Of a DNA stretch of 64,000 nt, positions 33,138-40,638 are shown one piece after another (positions within the stretch are counted from its first letter, which is position 1; the number at the start of each line of letters is the position of its first letter). Source of the DNA: Algoriphagus pacificus (GTDB taxonomy: Bacteria > Bacteroidota > Bacteroidia > Cytophagales > Cyclobacteriaceae); the NCBI RefSeq assembly GCF_017254845.1, contig NZ_JAFKCU010000005.1:186001-250000 (forward strand). Direction: 5' to 3'. The notes below the pieces were generated by a model that made no database searches, had not been told where the DNA came from, and worked only from the letters and a program-made list of their open reading frames with translations. A program made the position numbers and the translations under genes.

Positions 33138-35474
33138 ATGAAAGGCCTTCTATCACTGATAGCATTTTTTTTATCGCTATCCACCGCGAGTTATTCCCAA
33201 AAACCTGTTCTCTGGTATTCCCAAGCTGCTGAGCAATGGGAAGAAGCTCTTCCAGTCGGTAATGGTAGATTGGGAGCGATGGTGTTTGGCAAAACAAGCA
33301 TGGAAAGAATCCAGCTCAATGAGGACTCCATGTGGGCAGGAGCTGCTGGAGACTGGGGATTAGCAGATGGGAGAAGGAAAGATTTAGATCAGGTGAGAGC
33401 CTATCTTTTAGCTGGAGAAAATGAAAAAGCAGATTCACTTTGGGTGGCAGCTTTCTCCAGAAAAGGGATCACAAGGTCTCATCAGACATTGGGAGACCTC
33501 TGGCTAGACTTTGAGTTCCAGGAAATCACAGACTATAAAAGAAGCTTGGATTTAACCACAGCTTTGGCTAGTTCATATTACAAAAGTGAGGGGTATCCTG
33601 TTAGTCAAGAAGTAATCAGCAGCGCGGTAGATAATGCGATTTTTATTCGATTGAAGACTGAGCATCCCGAGGGTTTCCGAGGAAAAATCAGGCTTTCAAG
33701 ACCTCAAGATGAGGGATTTGAAACTGCAGAATACAAAACAGTAAATGCCATGACTTTGGAAATGAGTGGCATGGCTACCCAAAGAAAAGGTCAAATTGAC
33801 TCAAAACCCTACCCAATTTTAGAAGGAGTCAAATTCAGGACTTTGCTTTTTGCAGATTCGGAAGAAAACACAATCGATACAGGCTTTGACTATTTAGAAT
33901 TAAAAGGAGCAAAGGAAGTCGTATTAAAACTGGTTACAGTTACTAGTTTTTATAATAAGGATTTCGAATCCGCTGCCCAAAGGGAGTTGGAATCCATAAA
34001 AGACAAATCATGGGAGGATATTTTGGCAGCTCATATTGCAGATTATTCTGAGTTTTTTGGTCGGATGGAATTAAAATTGGGCAATCCAAATGGCAGCGAA
34101 ATTCCAACTGATATCCGAATTGAGCGAGTGAAATCAGGCGAAGAAGACCTACATCTAGAAAAATTACTCTTTGATTTTGGAAGGTATTTATTGATTTCAT
34201 CCAGCAGACCAGGGACTAATCCAGCGAATCTTCAGGGAATTTGGAATGAGCACATCAATGCTCCTTGGAATGCAGATTATCATTTGAACATCAACCTTCA
34301 GATGAATTACTGGCCGGCAGACGTTACAAACCTCAGCAAGCTAAATCAACCTCTTTTTGATTTCATAGACGGCTCAATTTACAATGGACAGAAAGTCGCC
34401 CAGACCAATTTTGATATGAAGGGCACTTTCCTGCCCCATGCCACAGACATTTGGCAAGTACCATTTATGAGGGCTGCCACAGCTTATTGGGGTGGCTGGA
34501 TTGGTGCCGGGGGCTGGATGTCTAGGCATTATTGGGATCATTATTTATTCACAAGAAACAAACGCTTCTTGGCTGACCGAGCATTTCCTGCGATTGCGGA
34601 GGTAGCTGCATTTTATTCAGATTGGCTGGTCAAATATCCTGCAGATGGAAAGTTGGTTTCAGCTCCCTCCACTTCTCCCGAAAATCAATTCATCAATGCA
34701 GCAGGTAAATCAGTCGCAACAACCATGGGAGCTGCAATGGATCAGCAAATCATAGCTGACGTCTTCCAGTCATTTTTGACGGCAGCCAAAATCCTGAATT
34801 CTGAATCCAGACTCAGAGATAGAATTGAAGAACAATTAGCCCAACTGAGACCAGGTGTTCAAATCGGCGAAGATGGAAGAATCCTGGAATGGGATCAACC
34901 CTATGAAGAAACTGAAAAGGGACACAGACACATGTCACATCTTTATGCTTTTCATCCAGGAAGTGCCATTACACAAAGTGCGACTCCAGAAGCTTTTGAT
35001 GCAGTCAGAAAAACATTGGAGTTTCGCCTTGCCAATGGAGGAGCCGGTACTGGCTGGTCCAGAGCTTGGCTGATCAATTTCTCGGCAAGGCTTCTTGATG
35101 GAGAGATGGCTCATGAGCACATTCAAAAACTCATCAGCCAATCCTTGTATCCCAACCTTTTTGATGGGCATCCACCGTTTCAGATTGATGGCAACTTTGG
35201 ATACACAGCTGGAATAGCCGAGATGTTGATTCAATCCCATGAACCTGGAATCATCCGCTTACTTCCCGCGCTGCCAAAGGCATGGCAATCCGGTGAGGTA
35301 AAAGGAATCAGAGCACGCGGGGACATTACTGTTGACATGGCTTGGGAAAAAGGTGAAATCATCAAATTATCTATGCTTTCAGGCGAAAACCAAACGATTA
35401 CTTTGTATTACAATGGTTCAGAAACTACCATCATGTTAAAGAAAGGAGAGTTTTTCGGTTTTGAATTCGATTAA
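33138..35474 (+). CDS. GH95 alpha-L-fucosidase (or alpha-L-galactosidase), secreted
   Basis: This 778-aa enzyme has a signal peptide (MKGLLSLIAFFLSLSTASYS) and the full GH95 layout. The N-terminal beta domain starts PVLWYSQAAEQWEEALPVGN. The catalytic (alpha/alpha)6 barrel carries ANLQGIWNEHINAPWNADYH, LNINLQMNYWPADVTNLS, GHRHMSHLYAFHPG and FQIDGNFGYTAGIAEML. Catalytic Asn, Asp and Glu blocks known from the bifidobacterial AfcA enzyme are present. GH95 mostly removes alpha-1,2-linked L-fucose, but some members prefer L-galactose, so the sugar is uncertain. The gene stands alone rather than in an obvious polysaccharide locus. Confidence 0.93.
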   Translation: MKGLLSLIAFFLSLSTASYSQKPVLWYSQAAEQWEEALPVGNGRLGAMVFGKTSMERIQLNEDSMWAGAAGDWGLADGRRKDLDQVRAYLLAGENEKADSLWVAAFSRKGITRSHQTLGDLWLDFEFQEITDYKRSLDLTTALASSYYKSEGYPVSQEVISSAVDNAIFIRLKTEHPEGFRGKIRLSRPQDEGFETAEYKTVNAMTLEMSGMATQRKGQIDSKPYPILEGVKFRTLLFADSEENTIDTGFDYLELKGAKEVVLKLVTVTSFYNKDFESAAQRELESIKDKSWEDILAAHIADYSEFFGRMELKLGNPNGSEIPTDIRIERVKSGEEDLHLEKLLFDFGRYLLISSSRPGTNPANLQGIWNEHINAPWNADYHLNINLQMNYWPADVTNLSKLNQPLFDFIDGSIYNGQKVAQTNFDMKGTFLPHATDIWQVPFMRAATAYWGGWIGAGGWMSRHYWDHYLFTRNKRFLADRAFPAIAEVAAFYSDWLVKYPADGKLVSAPSTSPENQFINAAGKSVATTMGAAMDQQIIADVFQSFLTAAKILNSESRLRDRIEEQLAQLRPGVQIGEDGRILEWDQPYEETEKGHRHMSHLYAFHPGSAITQSATPEAFDAVRKTLEFRLANGGAGTGWSRAWLINFSARLLDGEMAHEHIQKLISQSLYPNLFDGHPPFQIDGNFGYTAGIAEMLIQSHEPGIIRLLPALPKAWQSGEVKGIRARGDITVDMAWEKGEIIKLSMLSGENQTITLYYNGSETTIMLKKGEFFGFEFD

Positions 35475-35569
35475 AAATTTTTGAAATCAAAATCTCATGA
35501 GTAAGTAAAACTATGCAGTTTAAGTGCTAAGTTTGACTAGCTAATAAAACAAGTGAGAGTCTACGATTC

Positions 35570-36703
35570 ATGGTAAAAAGAAGTATCAGTTTCTTGATTT
35601 TTGTCGTTTTTGTATGGCTAATCTGGTCTTATTCAGGAAGAAACTTACCCTTAACTGAGGCCCAATCATTTTTATCGGTAATAGAGGAAGTTAATTCTCC
35701 GGACTCCTTGGAGAGAAATATAATAGGCATTCAGCCCTATATGGAATTGTCAGATTATTTGAATCCAGGCAAATTCGACAATAAGATCAGACTTTATATA
35801 GCTGCAGCTAGGCAAAAAGGTTTTATTCGCAAAAACACGGTAATCCTATTTCCTGAAAATCTGGGAACCTATCTTTTCTTATTAGGAGAAAAGCATGCAG
35901 TAGCGGAAAAAGAGACTTGGGAAAAGGCTAAAAACACCTTGATTTTCAGCAACCTATTTGATTATTTTTTGGGATACATCAAGACTGGTGAGGAACCAGA
36001 CAAAGCCAAATCAGCCATTTTCCGAATGAAATCTAAATCCATGGCGTCAGTTTATTTTGATACTTTTAGTACGCTGGCAAAAGAAACTCAAAGCTATATT
36101 TTCGCAGGCTCCATCATACTTCCTGGGCCTTATGTTTCTGATGGCGAAATCTTTATCGAGAGAAAAAAAGCTTTGGTAAATGTCTCTTTTCTTTTTGGAC
36201 CTGACGGAAAAGTTGTGGGGCAGCCGATTCAAAAAACTCATCCCAACAAAACAGAACTAGGTTACCTAATCGAGCCTGAACTTAAAACCATTCAGAATTC
36301 TCCCCTCCCCTTTGCCAACGCTTCCCTTTTAATAGGCAAAGACAGCTGGTTTCCGGAAAATCAGGATAAGGCCTTGGCAAATAATACCGACCTGTTTCTT
36401 ATGCCTGCTTCAGCAATAGGAGAAAACAGCATGAATTCCTTTTGGACTGCGAATGATTTTACCGCAATCCCTTCATTCATAGAAGAGGGCGACGTAAATC
36501 AAATTTCACTGAAGGAGGCTTGGTCCAAATATTCCATATTTCAGCGCTTGGCAGCATTCCCTTCAAAAGTGGGAGTCAGTGCTTTCTTGAACGGGAACTT
36601 TTGGGAGAATTCATCTGAAGTTCAGCCAATCATTTTTTACAATGGAGAATTTCTATCTCTTACTTCTGCAGAAAATGCTGGAATCTGGTCTCTGAATTTT
36701 TAA
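35570..36703 (+). CDS. nitrilase-superfamily protein lacking the catalytic Cys (probable pseudoenzyme)
   Basis: This 377-aa protein has an N-terminal hydrophobic segment (about 5-22) and then a carbon-nitrogen hydrolase fold. Landmarks are NIIGIQPYM, VILFPENLGTYLFLL with the catalytic-type Glu96, and FLFGPDGKVVGQPIQKTHPN with the catalytic-type Lys222. The nucleophile block reads ASLLIGKDSWFPE. Family members have Cys where this protein has Gly256 (codon GGC at 36335-36337), so the usual Glu-Lys-Cys triad is broken. It resembles the periplasmic domain of apolipoprotein N-acyltransferase without its membrane helices. An envelope-located binding or regulatory role is possible. The reading frame is intact, so it is not an ordinary pseudogene. 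Confidence 0.72.
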   Translation: MVKRSISFLIFVVFVWLIWSYSGRNLPLTEAQSFLSVIEEVNSPDSLERNIIGIQPYMELSDYLNPGKFDNKIRLYIAAARQKGFIRKNTVILFPENLGTYLFLLGEKHAVAEKETWEKAKNTLIFSNLFDYFLGYIKTGEEPDKAKSAIFRMKSKSMASVYFDTFSTLAKETQSYIFAGSIILPGPYVSDGEIFIERKKALVNVSFLFGPDGKVVGQPIQKTHPNKTELGYLIEPELKTIQNSPLPFANASLLIGKDSWFPENQDKALANNTDLFLMPASAIGENSMNSFWTANDFTAIPSFIEEGDVNQISLKEAWSKYSIFQRLAAFPSKVGVSAFLNGNFWENSSEVQPIIFYNGEFLSLTSAENAGIWSLNF

Positions 36704-36810
36704 GCAAATTCACCTGAAACTGAGGGTAATCGATAATTCAAAAAATTAATTTAAATTGATTTTAAATCCCTCATCAGAAGGATCATGTTTTAACCTAGCT
36801 TTTTTGAATT

Positions 36811-37182
36811 ATGGATTCTGTAGAAGAAATGAGGGAATTCCTGATCGAATGTATCAAGAAGCATGTCCCCCCACTTCGCATAAATAAAGATAAATCAGAT
36901 GTTTTTGAAGTTTCTGGCACCAAGCATGCCATGCAAGGAAAACAGTTGGTTGATGGATATTATTTTGGGAGTGTTGTGCCAAAACCCAAAGATGTGAGGC
37001 TTTATTTTTTCCCCATTTACACGCATCCAAGTGCCTTTGATCTGATTTCAAAGGACCTCAAAAAATGTCTTAAAGGGAAAAGCTGTTTTCATTTCAAATC
37101 AATTTCACCTGAAATGAAAACCGAAATCGAATCGATGATTGAACAAGGAATTAAAGTCTATTCTGAAGAAAACCTCGTCTGA
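36811..37182 (+). CDS. DUF1801-like small protein
   Basis: This 123-aa cytoplasmic protein has the layout of YdhG/DUF1801 proteins: a helix at the start, a central strand block (GYYFGSVVPKPKDVRLYFFP), and the C-terminal block CLKGKSCFHFKSISPEMKTE followed by a helix ending GIKVYSE. The function of the family is not established. It lies 3 bp upstream of a lipoprotein gene, so the two are likely co-transcribed. I am moderately sure of the family and have no basis for a specific activity. Confidence 0.75.
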   Translation: MDSVEEMREFLIECIKKHVPPLRINKDKSDVFEVSGTKHAMQGKQLVDGYYFGSVVPKPKDVRLYFFPIYTHPSAFDLISKDLKKCLKGKSCFHFKSISPEMKTEIESMIEQGIKVYSEENLV

Positions 37183-37185
37183 AAA

Positions 37186-38163
37186 ATGAAACGTCTTCTA
37201 TATTTAGCTTTGCCTCTTTTAGTTTTTACAGCAATGGCATGCACCTCTGGAACAAAACAAATGGAGGGTAAAAATTCCGAATCTACGTTTACAGAAGAGG
37301 AGGCCTCATTTATTGGGGATTTTGTAACTGAGGGATACTTTGATAGAGAAAAGGGATTTGACTGGACTGTGGTTCGGATCTTTATGGATAACCAAGGTTC
37401 AATAAAATCAGAGATCAGCTCCAGATCGGATTTAAAAAGGCCAAGTTGTACCTGGAAAATAGACTTAGAAATCAAAAATCCAAACACTCTAGAAGCTCAA
37501 TGGATGGATGATTCCTTTCTTTTCGAAGTCATTGGAGATAGTCTTTTCATTAAAGGGTCAGATGAGAAATCAGATGAATCTCTTTACTTTTTTTGCAACG
37601 GAGGAGCAAGCCTGAAAAACAGCTATGTCAGACTCGAAGAAAGCTTTGACAGTACCCAAATCAGCGGATATACTTTCGAGCAGGAATTGGAATTGCAGGG
37701 AATAAGTTTTGAGGTTCACGCTACAGAACAAAACCCATACACAACCATTTTAATCGAAACTGAAGGTTTGGAAATAGATTCCACACCAGTGACTCATCAA
37801 GTGGATGGAGGATATATCAAATCTGAAATTGAGGATTTAAACTCCGATGGATGGCCCGAATTATTGGTTTATTTCAATTCCTATGGCATGGAAATGAAGT
37901 CTTTTTTAATTGGCTATTCTGTAAATAATGGAAAGTCTATGAGTAGGATCAGCATGCCTGAATTGAGTGAAGAAGCAGCGGCTGGATTCCAAGGCCAGGA
38001 TGAGTTTGCCATAGTCGAAACTTCATTAGTTAGAAGATTTCCAATCTACAAACTCGAAGATGGGAAATGGATACCTTCTGGAAAAACAAGGCAAATCCAG
38101 TACAAACTCAGAGACGGTGAAGCCGCAAGAGAGTTTTATGAAGTAAGTATCATGGAGTTTTAA
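37186..38163 (+). CDS. lipoprotein of unknown function
   Basis: This 325-aa protein has a lipoprotein signal peptide ending in the lipobox TAMAC (Cys at about residue 19) and should be anchored in the periplasm or outer membrane. The rest is strand-rich with no domain I can name. The N-terminal half (about 40-140) resembles small beta-sandwich stress domains (VTEGYFDREKGFDW). The C-terminal half has an FG-GAP/EF-like acidic loop EDLNSDGWPELLVYFN, probably a calcium site. It follows the DUF1801-like gene by 3 bp. The reading frame and start are convincing; the function is unknown. Confidence 0.8.
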   Translation: MKRLLYLALPLLVFTAMACTSGTKQMEGKNSESTFTEEEASFIGDFVTEGYFDREKGFDWTVVRIFMDNQGSIKSEISSRSDLKRPSCTWKIDLEIKNPNTLEAQWMDDSFLFEVIGDSLFIKGSDEKSDESLYFFCNGGASLKNSYVRLEESFDSTQISGYTFEQELELQGISFEVHATEQNPYTTILIETEGLEIDSTPVTHQVDGGYIKSEIEDLNSDGWPELLVYFNSYGMEMKSFLIGYSVNNGKSMSRISMPELSEEAAAGFQGQDEFAIVETSLVRRFPIYKLEDGKWIPSGKTRQIQYKLRDGEAAREFYEVSIMEF

Positions 38164-38238
38164 AAAGGTCTGTCTTTTGGAGAGAAAGCGATTTCAAAAA
38201 TAAAACCGTAAATTGAATCAGACCCAAAACAACGCACC

Positions 38239-38826
38239 ATGAAATCTCTATTCTTTTTATCTCTTGGCTTTTTGTTTTTTATTGAAGGAAACGCCCAAAC
38301 AATTCCTTCCAAAGAAGTTCAAATCAAAACTGCCCTAATGGCTGCTCCTGAAGAAAAACAGGCTGGAGCGATGGTTTATGGCTATGATTCCTCAGGTGAA
38401 TTTGTAGTCCTTCGAAAAGGCACCAACGAAATGATCTGCATCACTGATGACCCTAAAACTGATGGCTTTAGCGTATCCAGTTATCAAAACAGCCTTGAAC
38501 CTTTTATGCAAAGAGGGAGAGATTTGAAAAAGGAAGGCAAAACTTTTCAGGAGATTTTTGATACCCGCGAGGCTGAAGGAAAGAGTGGGAAATTGAAAAT
38601 GCCTACTGAAGGTGCTTCTCTTTATGTTTTGACTGCAGATAAAGAAAATTACAATCCTGCAACTGGCGAAGTTTCAGACACCTATTTACGATATGTAGTT
38701 TATCTACCTTGGGCAACTTCTGAGACTACCGGCCTTCCGCTCAAACCCAGTGCGCCAGGTATGCCATGGATTATGGATCCAGGCACTCACCGGGCACATA
38801 TCATGATCACTCCTCCTAGGGATTAA
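38239..38826 (+). CDS. secreted protein of unknown function
   Basis: This 195-aa protein starts with a signal peptide (MKSLFFLSLGFLFFIEGNAQ). The mature part contains AGAMVYGYDSSGEFVVLRKG, MICITDDP, EGASLYVLTADKENYNP and a Pro-rich end (KPSAPGMPWIMDPGTHRAHI). I do not recognise a named domain, though the sequence looks like a conserved exported protein: it has few charged repeats and a well-formed C-terminus ending MITPPRD. It converges with the FAD oxidoreductase gene, with the two stops adjacent and no hairpin between them. Confidence 0.75.
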   Translation: MKSLFFLSLGFLFFIEGNAQTIPSKEVQIKTALMAAPEEKQAGAMVYGYDSSGEFVVLRKGTNEMICITDDPKTDGFSVSSYQNSLEPFMQRGRDLKKEGKTFQEIFDTREAEGKSGKLKMPTEGASLYVLTADKENYNPATGEVSDTYLRYVVYLPWATSETTGLPLKPSAPGMPWIMDPGTHRAHIMITPPRD

Positions 38827-40491
38827 TTACAATCTTCCTTCCAGTTCCATGACTTGTTTTTCATTGAGAAGCACTTCACGAAGCATTGTGTAATCCAAGT
38901 CTTGAACAGCAACATTCTCATCGATTGACAGGGAAGCAGCCGCTGCTGCAGATTGACCTAAAATCATGAAAACAGGTTCCATTCGGATTGAACCGAAAGC
39001 TGTATGGGAGCTAGATACACATACCGGCACCAATAGATTTTGGCATTCTTCCTTTTTCGGAAGTAAAGTACCATAGGAAATACTGTAAGGGTTTTTCGGG
39101 TGAACTCCAATATCTCCTTCATTTTGGACGTTGCCAGCCGCAGTGACAAATCGCTGGGCATTGTGGGAGTCTAAGGAATAAGAACCCATTCCTACTGGAT
39201 TTGGTACTTCCCGATCACCTAAAACCTCATGCTCTGTCATGACATAATCGCCAATCATCCTTCTTGCTTCTCTCACATAAATTTGATGCGGCCAATTCCC
39301 ATTGTCCACAAACTCATCTTTTGCCAATCCCCACTGAGCCATTTCATTGCGAACTTCCGCTGGTACTCTTGGATCATTTGCCAAAAAATACATCAGTCCT
39401 TTTTGATACAAAATGTGTTCTTCTAAAATGGCTTTTCGCTCCTCATAGCTGGCTTCAGGATAATCATAATTTTTCCCGATATAGTCTGTGCTAAATGGAC
39501 CATGATTATTTGTATCGGTCTTCAGGTTTGGAATTGGATCATATTTTTCAAAAGTTTCATCCCATCCTGCCGCATATACTCGAGCCAACAACTCATATCG
39601 ACTGGAATCATAGCCCACTGGTTTTTCAAAAGGAACCCTATTATCGGGATGTCTGCTCAAACACATGCGGTAATTATAGGCTTGTAATCTATCATCCCCA
39701 GTACCATTTTCTCCGGGAGGGTTAGATGATATCTCGGGCAATAAGCCACTTGAAGGATCTCCAGGCACTTTATACGCACTGATGGAATCCCGGAAGTAAT
39801 GTCTATGCTGATACACTCCTACTTGAACTCCATTCCAAGTTTCATCATAAACGTCATTTGCCTCCCTTCCAATATGATAACTCACTCCAGCAGCAGCCAT
39901 TAAATCACCTTCATAGGTGGCATCAATAAACATTTTACCTTCAAATACTTTTCCCGACAAGGTTCGAATAGCAATGATTTTACCCTCGTTTTTTGTCACA
40001 CCAGATTCTCTATCCAGCCATTCATCTCGATAGACTTCCAAAGAATTTTCAGAAACAAAGTCCTCAAAAACCTGCTCAGCAGCATGTGGTTCGAAAATCC
40101 ACATCGTTCTGGCTGCCCCATCAATGGCTGGAGTTCCCTGCCCTTTGTTACCATATTCTTCTCTGGACTGCCACTTCCATGCTGAATCTTGCTGATAATG
40201 ATCGTAGATTCTTCGATAAAAATCCCTCGCCAAGCCCCCAATCACAGATTTATCTCCGGTATCAGTAAAACCCAAACCACCAGAAGATAGGCCTCCCAGA
40301 TGCAGATCCGGAGAAACAACAAGGACAGATTTTCCCATTTTCTTGACTTGAACTGCAGCTGCTATGCCGGCTGAAGTACCTCCATAAATGATGACATCCG
40401 CTTGAAAATGATCGTTTGAATTGTCCTCAGGTGGATTGCCAGAACAGGCAATTAAAAGAAGACTAAAGGCTAAAAGGGCTAGTTTATTCAT
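38827..40491 (-). CDS. FAD-dependent oxidoreductase, lipoprotein (PF12831-type)
   Basis: This 554-aa protein has a lipoprotein signal (MNKLALLAFSLLLIACSGN, Cys near residue 17). An FAD-binding Rossmann motif follows (VIIYGGTSAGIAAAVQVKKM), then HLGGLSSGGLGFTDTG and the second dinucleotide-type block MFIDATYEGDLMAAAGVSYH. The C-terminus ends with VSSSHTAFGSIRMEPVFMIL and QSAAAAASLS. Members of this secreted FAD_oxidored group are common in Bacteroidota and Planctomycetes and probably act on sugars or other extracytoplasmic substrates. The substrate is unknown. The gene diverges from the siderophore receptor gene across 147 bp containing a Fur-like palindrome. Confidence 0.88.
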   Translation of the reverse strand: MNKLALLAFSLLLIACSGNPPEDNSNDHFQADVIIYGGTSAGIAAAVQVKKMGKSVLVVSPDLHLGGLSSGGLGFTDTGDKSVIGGLARDFYRRIYDHYQQDSAWKWQSREEYGNKGQGTPAIDGAARTMWIFEPHAAEQVFEDFVSENSLEVYRDEWLDRESGVTKNEGKIIAIRTLSGKVFEGKMFIDATYEGDLMAAAGVSYHIGREANDVYDETWNGVQVGVYQHRHYFRDSISAYKVPGDPSSGLLPEISSNPPGENGTGDDRLQAYNYRMCLSRHPDNRVPFEKPVGYDSSRYELLARVYAAGWDETFEKYDPIPNLKTDTNNHGPFSTDYIGKNYDYPEASYEERKAILEEHILYQKGLMYFLANDPRVPAEVRNEMAQWGLAKDEFVDNGNWPHQIYVREARRMIGDYVMTEHEVLGDREVPNPVGMGSYSLDSHNAQRFVTAAGNVQNEGDIGVHPKNPYSISYGTLLPKKEECQNLLVPVCVSSSHTAFGSIRMEPVFMILGQSAAAAASLSIDENVAVQDLDYTMLREVLLNEKQVMELEGRL

Positions 40492-40559
40492 GGAATTAAT
40501 TTAAAAAGTATTCCTCAACTCACAGTATTCCAAGGCGATTCCAATAGATTTTTATTTTT

Positions 40560-40578
40560 ATTTAAAATAATTCTAAAT
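40560..40578. promoter_or_regulatory. Fur-box-like 9-1-9 palindrome
   Basis: ATTTAAAAT-A-ATTCTAAAT is a 19-bp inverted repeat with a single mismatch, in the 147 bp upstream of the siderophore receptor operon. A 9-1-9 AT-rich palindrome is the general form of Fur operators, and the adjacent genes are for iron uptake. A further half site TCTAAAT occurs at 40630-40636 beside the start codon. Confidence 0.5.
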
Positions 40579-40605
40579 AGTCTGGTTTTATTAAAATTCA
40601 GCTAC

Positions 40606-40613
40606 TAGTTTTG
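40606..40613 (+). promoter_or_regulatory. candidate -7 promoter element of the siderophore receptor operon
   Basis: TAGTTTTG followed by C matches the Bacteroidota TAnnTTTGC consensus and lies 25 bp before the ATG at 40639. The -33 region, where GGTTTT occurs, overlaps the stretch just after the Fur-like palindrome. Repressor binding could therefore hinder polymerase. Confidence 0.45.
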
Positions 40614-40638
40614 CGCTATCAATAATTAGTCTAAATAA

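Noticed and set aside
39229-40268. Several plus-strand open frames opposite the FAD oxidoreductase
   Set aside because: They are antisense shadows of a clear FAD-dependent enzyme and have no domain or start signal.
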